NCBI GenBank assembly: GCA_963609975.1
Contig: CAVDMD010000025.1
Location: forward strand, 1 to 21,330
Origin: UMGS973 sp963609975
Lineage (GTDB): Bacteria; Bacillota; Clostridia; Peptostreptococcales; Anaerovoracaceae
Length of the DNA stretch: 21,330 bases
Reading direction: 5' to 3'
Every line of letters begins with the position of its first letter. The first letter of the stretch is position 1. Below, in pieces: positions 16,113 through 21,330 of this stretch. Below the pieces are notes generated by a model. That model had not been told where the DNA came from. It did no database searches and was given only the letters and a program-made list of their open reading frames with translations. The position numbers and the translations under genes were made by a program.

Positions 16113-17516
16113 CTACCTCTTGTATATGATAAATTCCGGTATTTCAAATTCTCCCGTTTGTATTCTGCTGTTCAGACGTTTTATGGTATACTGATTAGCC
16201 CTGTTGCCCGCATATATGCTTATATATACAATCCGTATGACATCTCTTTTTGTCTGCACAGGAATTTCACTGACGTTGATTTCATCTCTGTCGCCGAGGA
16301 GATTTATCACATATTCATTGATATTTTTTCTTGAGAACCGCCGTCTGTTGCGCGCCCGGAGTGCCTCTCTGTACAAAGCTCTGCTTTCTTCTGACATAAC
16401 CATATCGCCGCCAAGCTCATCAACCTGCCCTGTCTTTTTTAATACAGGCATTGTTTTAAGTGATTCCGGAGAAATATAGTTCTGAGGATACAGGGCAAAT
16501 AATCCGCGCAGCTCCGCTGCTGTTTCAGGAGAGAACTCCGACACCTCGGTTTTGTTCAGTTCATCGGCGAGGCTGCTTAGTATCCTCGAAAGTTTTCCTT
16601 CTGTATTATTGCCCGCCGAAAGCAGAAACCTTGCCCTCATAACTGCATTCCGCTGATATCTCGTATGCTTGCGGTCTATTTCCTCTATAATATCGTCAAG
16701 ATTGTAAAAGGCGGATTTGATATCCAGAATTATATTTACAAGCGCTTCATACGCCTCGTCCTGATTATCATTCTGCTCAATTTCCATATAGCCTTTTGTT
16801 CCTCTTTCCATTATACTGTCGTCTTCCAGTATTTCATCAAGCTTTCTTACAATGGCCGTACGGAAATACGATATGTTCTCACTTGTTTTCATTCGGAGAT
16901 ATGCTTTTGATCCTATATTCTGATGGTATTCAAAGAACAGATCCAGAACTTCTGAAGCCTCCATATCATTTGTCTGTTTTTCCATATGTCTTTTGATGCT
17001 TGCGCTGAGTTTCTTGAGTTCCGATATAAGGCGGTCCGTGTTTTCTTTCACACCCTTTATAATCAGTTCATAAGGTCTGCTGTAAAGCTCACTGTTCTGA
17101 AGACTTGAATGTATCTGAGAAATAAGGCCCTGATACTCCGTTTCTTCATTTCTGATCAGAGTATTCATGCTTTCTATCACAGGAACCGCATATTCAAAAA
17201 GTACAATGTTAAGCTGATGATCTGTCTCCTGCTCATATTCAATCCACCCGCAGCTTTTGAGCATTGCAATCACACCGTTTGCTTTTTCTCTCGCATCACT
17301 TACCAGTGTTTCATCATCATTAAAAGTCATTTCGGTATCATCTGACTCAAAGTATTCCGTAAGCGCCCTTATAACTGTTTCACGGCTTACCCCATAGGAT
17401 ATTTCAGCCTTGAAGGTATTGAATACAAGCATTATGCAGTCTGCATATTCCCTGCGGTATTTACTTGTAAGAGGCTTGAAGAAATCCTCCGGCAGTATAT
17501 TAAAAAGATTGTTCAT
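16113..17516 (-). CDS. jetA: Wadjet kleisin-like subunit JetA (DUF5716 type)
   Basis: 467 aa, mostly helical and charged. Winged-helix-like regions at the N-terminus (YADCIMLVFNTF, then VIRALTEYFESDD) and C-terminus (about 390-467) flank long helices, as in MukF/kleisin proteins that bridge the SMC heads. The N-terminal LFNILPEDFFKPLTSKYRREYADC matches the DUF5716 (JetA) family as I recall it, associated with one of the Wadjet subtypes; subtype (I, II or III) is not decided by eye. Ribosome site AAAGGA precedes the ATG. First gene of the jet operon, with its own promoter. Confidence 0.82.
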   Translation of the reverse strand: MNNLFNILPEDFFKPLTSKYRREYADCIMLVFNTFKAEISYGVSRETVIRALTEYFESDDTEMTFNDDETLVSDAREKANGVIAMLKSCGWIEYEQETDHQLNIVLFEYAVPVIESMNTLIRNEETEYQGLISQIHSSLQNSELYSRPYELIIKGVKENTDRLISELKKLSASIKRHMEKQTNDMEASEVLDLFFEYHQNIGSKAYLRMKTSENISYFRTAIVRKLDEILEDDSIMERGTKGYMEIEQNDNQDEAYEALVNIILDIKSAFYNLDDIIEEIDRKHTRYQRNAVMRARFLLSAGNNTEGKLSRILSSLADELNKTEVSEFSPETAAELRGLFALYPQNYISPESLKTMPVLKKTGQVDELGGDMVMSEESRALYREALRARNRRRFSRKNINEYVINLLGDRDEINVSEIPVQTKRDVIRIVYISIYAGNRANQYTIKRLNSRIQTGEFEIPEFIIYKR

Positions 17517-17551
17517 TGTTTTTCCTTTACCTTACAGCTTCTGTACCTGCA

Positions 17552-17580
17552 ATTATACCACAGTTCTTCAGATATGTACT
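17552..17580 (-). promoter_or_regulatory. Promoter of the jetABCD operon
   Basis: The minus strand has an extended -10 (TGGTATAAT; TATAAT at 17552-17557) and AGTACA (17575-17580) with a 17-base spacer. It fills most of the 72-base gap after the helicase gene, so jetA-D need not rely on read-through. The -10 is strong; the -35 is a half match. Confidence 0.68.
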
Positions 17581-17596
17581 ACAGTTATTTACAGTT
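17560..17596 (-). repeat. Three AACTGT direct repeats over the jet promoter
   Basis: AACTGT occurs three times on the minus strand, at 17591-17596, 17581-17586 and 17560-17565. Starts are 10 and 21 bases apart, one and two helical turns, so all face the same side of DNA. Two copies extend to AACTGTRGTA and lie against the -35 and just before the -10, a classic position for a repressor. The first copy is in the helicase stop region. Six bases is short, and no binding protein can be named. Confidence 0.5.
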
Positions 17597-19604
17597 CTTC
17601 CTTTCGTATTATCCCCTGACTTACGCAAAACCCATATGATAAAGCTTTTCTGCCGCTTCCAAATACTGCAGTGATAGTATCTCTTTCAACAGACATTACC
17701 GTTCCCGTGCCAAATGTTCTATGTATAATCACATCTCCCGGTTCAAACTCCATATTCGCAGAAGTTCCATATGAAGCCCTGCCCGGCTGGGTTTTCCTGA
17801 GTATCTTTTCCATCAGATATACAAACGGCATATGGCAGTCGCTGTATTTGAGTATCATCAGGCTTTCTTTTGCTCTTGTAAGCCCTACATAAAAAAGCCG
17901 TCTTTCCTCTTCAATATCTGTCTCTTCACCCGGCAGAATCCCATCAGCTGCATCTGCAATTATAACATTATCGTATTCAAGCCCCTTTGCAGAATGTATA
18001 GTAGAAAGTATAACATCAGCATCGTAATCATGTGATTTATTCTCAATATCATTCTCAAGCTCCTCAAGCATATTGAGAAACTCGAGAGTGCTCATATCAT
18101 CTGTGGCAAGGCATTTGAGGATGTATATCTTCTCTGCATCTATGCTTCTTCTGCCGGATATAAGTGTTTTTATTGTTTCAAGCGCCTCAGGGGCTGACAT
18201 GGTTTTGAGTTTTTTGATATATGAGGCTGTATTCTTAATATCTCTGCTTCTGCCGCCTTTCTTTACAAGCAGCTCAAGACACTTCCATATGCCTTCTCCG
18301 CTTCTGCCGTTTTCATACATATTTACTGCTGTCTCTGCCATTTTCTTAGTTATATAGCAGCGTGTTTTAGAGTATGTGTTCATAAACAGCTCTATGTTCC
18401 CCATATCATGGGACAGTTTAATCAGATCAGTTACATACCTTACCGTCCTGCCTGTGAAAAAGGCAGTTTCCATATCCTTGCAGTTATATGGTATTCCTTC
18501 TTTTTTGAGCCTGTATATGTATGGCAGCGCACTGTCATTGTTTCTGTAAAGTATGGCTGTCTGTCTGCCTCTGTAAATGCTTCTGATATGGTTTATGACT
18601 CTGTCATACTGCTGCTTCCTTTTTTCCGTATTGTCTATTATTACAGGCTTCGTTTCCGGTTTTGCAGACCGCATTTTTTTCTCGTGCCTGTTCCTGTTGT
18701 GTTTAATAAACTGTGCTGCTGCATTTACAATATATCCGTCAGATCTGTAGTCGGTTTCAAGGAACATCACCTGCCCGTCTTTGTATGTTTTTTGAAATTC
18801 CATAAGTGCCTTAGGATATGCAGCCCGAAAACCGTATATGCTCTGGTCCTCGTCGCCTGCCATAAACAGCCGGTTTCTGCCATGGACAAGCAGCTGAATT
18901 ATATAATGCTGTATTTTAGAAGTATCCTGTGCCTCATCGACAAGCAGATATCTGTATCTGTTTTTGAAGTATTCGCGCACTCTGCTGTTTTTTCTGAGTA
19001 TGCGAAACGCAAATACCATCTGGTCGTCAAAGTCCATCAGACGGTTTTCACTGAGCCTGCTGCAGTATTTCTCATATATATTTTCTATTGAAATTCTGTC
19101 TTCTGTGACGCTTATCTCACTTATCTGTTTTTTGTCAAGGAGCATATTTTTGATATATGCTATCTGCTGCTGTATTTCCCTGAGGTCAGCCTCATCAGGC
19201 CAGTTTCCCGTCTGTGATATGTAAATCTCCCTTATGGCAGGCAGATTATCCTCTATAAGCCTGAAGCTGATGCCTCCTGTAATATAGGTGTAATACCTGA
19301 TTATTTCATTACAAAGCGAATTTATAGTCTTAAAAGTCACAGCATCTGAATATTCCCCGCCGAAATATTTTTCAAATCTGGCCTTCATATCTCTTGTGGC
19401 CGCATTTGTGTAGGTCACAGTAAGTATATGCTCAGGTCTGATGCCTTTTACATATATCATATATCCGAGCCTTGCAACAAGGGCGGTGGTTTTACCGGAG
19501 CCGGGCACAGCAAGAAGCAGGCAGAGATCATTGCATTTAACAGCCTCCGCCTGCCGGTCATCAAGCCTTATATTAAATTTCTCTATGTACTGTTCAAATG
19601 TCAT
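17589..19604 (-). CDS. UvrD/PcrA-like superfamily 1 helicase
   Basis: 671 aa with a complete set of SF1A motifs: Q motif (LDDRQAEAV), I VPGSGKTT (33-40), Ia TVTYTNAAT, II LLVDEAQD (220-227), III GDEDQSIYGFR (250-260), IV FLETDYRS, V STIHSAKGLEYDNVIIADA (534-551) and VI EERRLFYVGLTRAKES (566-581). It should unwind DNA 3' to 5' using ATP. A C-terminal domain (about 618-671, GDVIIHRTFGTGTV) resembles the Tudor/SH3-like tail of PcrA, which in PcrA contacts RNA polymerase. It is somewhat shorter than PcrA (about 720 aa), so probably an accessory paralogue and not the housekeeping gene. Ribosome site AGGAG; 17 bases after rhuM; jet promoter follows. Confidence 0.85.
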   Translation of the reverse strand: MTFEQYIEKFNIRLDDRQAEAVKCNDLCLLLAVPGSGKTTALVARLGYMIYVKGIRPEHILTVTYTNAATRDMKARFEKYFGGEYSDAVTFKTINSLCNEIIRYYTYITGGISFRLIEDNLPAIREIYISQTGNWPDEADLREIQQQIAYIKNMLLDKKQISEISVTEDRISIENIYEKYCSRLSENRLMDFDDQMVFAFRILRKNSRVREYFKNRYRYLLVDEAQDTSKIQHYIIQLLVHGRNRLFMAGDEDQSIYGFRAAYPKALMEFQKTYKDGQVMFLETDYRSDGYIVNAAAQFIKHNRNRHEKKMRSAKPETKPVIIDNTEKRKQQYDRVINHIRSIYRGRQTAILYRNNDSALPYIYRLKKEGIPYNCKDMETAFFTGRTVRYVTDLIKLSHDMGNIELFMNTYSKTRCYITKKMAETAVNMYENGRSGEGIWKCLELLVKKGGRSRDIKNTASYIKKLKTMSAPEALETIKTLISGRRSIDAEKIYILKCLATDDMSTLEFLNMLEELENDIENKSHDYDADVILSTIHSAKGLEYDNVIIADAADGILPGEETDIEEERRLFYVGLTRAKESLMILKYSDCHMPFVYLMEKILRKTQPGRASYGTSANMEFEPGDVIIHRTFGTGTVMSVERDTITAVFGSGRKALSYGFCVSQGIIRKEEL

Positions 19605-19621
19605 TTCCGGCAGCTCCTGTA

Positions 19622-20623
19622 TTATCTATCGCTTTTCACTGCTTCTTTTTTAGCCTGCTTTTCGGTGTTTTTAATCGTCTTTAAGTATTCGACTTCAACA
19701 GGGGAAAGTGTTTCATCCTGATATTTTCTGTATTCGGATTTTGCTTTTTCTGTTGCAGTATAATGCGATATTTCCCCTGCATCAGACAATAGTTTTCTGC
19801 CGCCCGAAGAGAGTACAGCGTCAAGCTGCTCTATATAGTCGCTCATATACATAGGTCTGTGCTCAATTGCATTAATCTCAGCCAGATCAAAATAACCTGA
19901 AACAAGTCTGTTCATTATTTTCAGTTCATTTTCATCCAGATAATTCTTCGCTATCGTAATATCCTTCATTACAGGCATATCACCCGAAAATGTTTTCAGA
20001 CCCATAAATGGTTTATCTGCATCCGCTCTTTCAAATATTACCTCTGCCGCGGTATGCCCGTGCACTGCATAGTGCAGTTTATTTTGAACAATCCTGAAAA
20101 AATTTACTGATTCGCTGCTTCTCGGATCATAATCAACACTTGTAGCATACAGATCCAGAACCTGTCTGTACAGAACTTTTTCCGATGATCTGATATCTCT
20201 TATTCTCTCTAGGAGTTCTTTCCAGTACATTCCTCCGCCATTGCCTTTAAGGCGTTCATCATCCATTGCAAAGCCTTTGATAATGTACTCTTTTAATCGT
20301 TCTGTTGCCCATTTTCTGAAACGGGTAGCTACTGATGATTTAATCCTGTATCCCAGAGAGATAATCATATCAAGGTTATAATGCTTAACAGTATAGGTTT
20401 TGCCATCAGCAGCAGTTGTTCGGAATTTCCGAACAACTGAATTCTCTTCAAGTTCACCTTCTTCAAAAATATGTTTTATATGTTCACTTACATTAGATTT
20501 GCTGGACTGATACAAATCAACCAGTTGCTGTTGCGTAAGCCATACTGTTTCATCTTCCAGTTTAACCTCAATGTTTGTGCTTCCGTCTTCATTTGTATAA
20601 ATGAGAATTTCACTTTCATTCAT
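19622..20623 (-). CDS. RhuM-family protein
   Basis: 333 aa, the normal length for the family named after Salmonella RhuM. The N-terminus (LIYTNEDGSTNIEVKLEDET) is followed by a winged-helix-like stretch (VWLTQQQLVDLYQSSKSNV) and the characteristic block YNLDMIISLGYRIKSSVATRFRKWA. The C-terminal helical part includes a KDITIAKNYLDENELKIMNRLVSGY stretch resembling the family's second conserved block. Members sit in genomic islands and near restriction or defence genes; the biochemical role is unknown. Ribosome site AAGGAGAT is eight bases before the ATG. The spacing to the helicase (17 bases) suggests they are co-transcribed. Confidence 0.85.
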   Translation of the reverse strand: MNESEILIYTNEDGSTNIEVKLEDETVWLTQQQLVDLYQSSKSNVSEHIKHIFEEGELEENSVVRKFRTTAADGKTYTVKHYNLDMIISLGYRIKSSVATRFRKWATERLKEYIIKGFAMDDERLKGNGGGMYWKELLERIRDIRSSEKVLYRQVLDLYATSVDYDPRSSESVNFFRIVQNKLHYAVHGHTAAEVIFERADADKPFMGLKTFSGDMPVMKDITIAKNYLDENELKIMNRLVSGYFDLAEINAIEHRPMYMSDYIEQLDAVLSSGGRKLLSDAGEISHYTATEKAKSEYRKYQDETLSPVEVEYLKTIKNTEKQAKKEAVKSDR

Positions 20624-20651
20624 TTGTTTAAAATCTCCTTAATAAGGTAGT

Positions 20652-20975
20652 TTATTCTGTAAAAGTATATTTGCCCTTGCCATATCCCTTTTGAGGTTTA
20701 ATAACACCATATTCAAGAATCTTCTTTATCAGAGCCGATGCAGGTGATGCAGTTATACCTAGAATATTCATCACATCACTTCTTCCAAAAATACTATCAT
20801 TCCCCAGTACATTCCTGAGCATCTGAATATTCTTTTTTGTCCTCTCTGAAACATTCAATGTCCTGTTTGCACTCTCAATGTCCTGTTTTGAAGGCTTTTT
20901 AAGCTTACCGCTTATATGCATTGTTCTGAAAGTCAACTGTCTTGAACGACATCTTGAACGACATTTGAGCGACAT
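20652..20975 (-). pseudogene. Remnant of a winged-helix ATP-binding/HTH protein
   Basis: An open frame of 107 codons. The C-terminal part (SIFGRSDVMNILGITASPASALIKKIL, ending GKGKYTF) is the winged-helix tail found at the end of large AlbA_2/HATPase-type 'RecG-like' regulators of about 400-500 aa. The N-terminal catalytic parts are missing, and the first residues (MSLKCRSRCRSR) are only translated 12-bp repeats with no ribosome site. A one-base loss in the first repeat unit shifts the frame. I read it as a decayed 3' end, not a working gene; expression of a short winged-helix protein cannot be ruled out. Confidence 0.6.
20941..20975 (-). repeat. 12-bp tandem repeats, cluster A
   Basis: Minus strand: two exact copies of ATGTCGTTCAAG (20941-20964) preceded by an 11-base copy, ATGTCGCTCAA (20965-20975), that has lost one G. 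Twelve bases keep frame; the short unit breaks it. The repeats abut the coding sequence of the winged-helix remnant and probably encoded its repetitive linker. Confidence 0.75.
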
Positions 20976-21214
20976 CTTAATTCAGGCTCGGCATAACAAC
21001 ATAAACTGATATCGGTCCGGCCTGCACTATAGTTTCGTGTCATCGTTCAAAGTGCGGTCATATTTTTTTCTTGATTGTCACGTTGATGGTCATCTTGATG
21101 GTCACCTTGATGGTCATTATAATTCAAATAATGTATTTATCCATCATATCATCTTCAAGGTTTATTCGTACCATACTCAGGCACTTTCGCTATTCCATTC
21201 AGGTCTTAATAATC
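20976..21214. other. Gene-free decayed stretch
   Basis: No credible gene on either strand. It holds repeat cluster B and short broken frames in which the minus strand can be read only in pieces of fewer than 30 codons. It lies between the end of an unidentified gene and the winged-helix remnant and looks like eroded coding sequence. Confidence 0.55.
21070..21117 (-). repeat. 12-bp tandem repeats, cluster B
   Basis: Minus strand: four consecutive 12-base units, ATGACCATCAAG, GTGACCATCAAG, ATGACCATCAAC and GTGACAATCAAG. In one frame they read MTIK VTIK MTIN VTIK. They share the pattern RTGNCNNTCAAG (last base varies once) with cluster A about 95 bases downstream, so both probably come from one expanding and decaying linker. 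Confidence 0.8.
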
Positions 21215-21330
21215 CTACCCTTCAAAATAGTTATATATACTCTCCTCAACCTCATCCTTCATACTGAACACAATATTAACAATCGGAAGTTCCTTACCTT
21301 TATCATTTGTAATTGTCTGCTGAGCATACT
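21215..21330 (-). CDS. C-terminal end of an unidentified gene (partial)
   Basis: The minus strand is open from the right edge of the window to a TAG at 21215-21217, about 37 codons, with a normal mix of residues (for example KGKELPIVNIVFSMKDEVEE). The start is outside the window. I do not recognise the protein. It might equally be a fragment, since the sequence just downstream is eroded. Confidence 0.4.
   Translation of the reverse strand, partial: YAQQTITNDKGKELPIVNIVFSMKDEVEESIYNYFEG

Noticed and set aside
20652..20975. Intact small winged-helix regulator
   Set aside because: No ribosome site, an N-terminus made of translated repeats, and a tail typical of much longer proteins all point to a remnant.
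21037..21267. Plus-strand protein with repeated His-Leu-Asp-Gly residues
   Set aside because: It is the reverse reading of the 12-bp repeats, has no ribosome site, and overlaps the end of a minus-strand gene.

Overview
The window looks like the chromosome of a low-to-moderate GC Bacillota bacterium, most likely an anaerobic Clostridia. The reasons are strong Shine-Dalgarno sites (AGGAGG, AGAGGTGAT), some TTG starts, extended -10 promoters (TGnTATAAT), a stand-alone CarD regulator, and a FolT gene under a tetrahydrofolate (THF) riboswitch. No rRNA, tRNA, CRISPR array or insertion sequence was seen. Everything here comes from reading the sequence; no database search was run.

Region 1 (1-1360, minus strand) holds a CarD-family RNA polymerase-binding regulator with a hairpin in its leader, then folT, the substrate-binding subunit of an ECF folate transporter. 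folT is preceded by a well-formed THF riboswitch whose downstream RNA can fold into two competing stems, one of which hides the ribosome binding site.

Region 2 (1351-9520, minus strand) is a sulfur-activation and sulfation block. A SulP anion (probably sulfate) permease comes first. After a hairpin terminator and a new promoter there is a tight operon: PAPS-dependent sulfotransferase, cysD, cysNC, then a sulfonate/nitrate/sulfate-type ABC transporter (ssuA, ssuB, ssuC-like). CysD and CysNC turn sulfate into APS and then PAPS. No PAPS reductase, sulfite reductase, PAP phosphatase or desulfonating enzyme lies in the window. The first operon gene is a sulfotransferase with a hydrophobic N-terminal segment. 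The simplest reading is a dedicated pathway for sulfating a small, perhaps lipophilic, molecule, not for making cysteine.

Region 3 (9521-11037, plus strand) is an orphan AAA_14/DUF4143 ATPase, transcribed divergently from sulP. Three direct repeats with an exact 23-bp period sit just upstream of its promoter. Its stop codon directly abuts the stop of the next, convergent gene.

Region 4 (11038-20975, minus strand) is a defence-type island: a remnant of a winged-helix protein, a RhuM-family protein, a UvrD/PcrA-like helicase, and a complete Wadjet anti-plasmid system (jetA, jetB, jetC, jetD). The jet genes have their own probable promoter, overlaid by three AACTGT repeats spaced 10 and 21 bp apart. 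JetA (kleisin), JetB (KITE), JetC (SMC) and JetD (Toprim nuclease) are expected to form a loop-extruding complex that cleaves circular plasmids.

Region 5 (20941-21330) is decayed sequence with two clusters of 12-bp tandem repeats and the C-terminal end of an unidentified gene running off the right edge.
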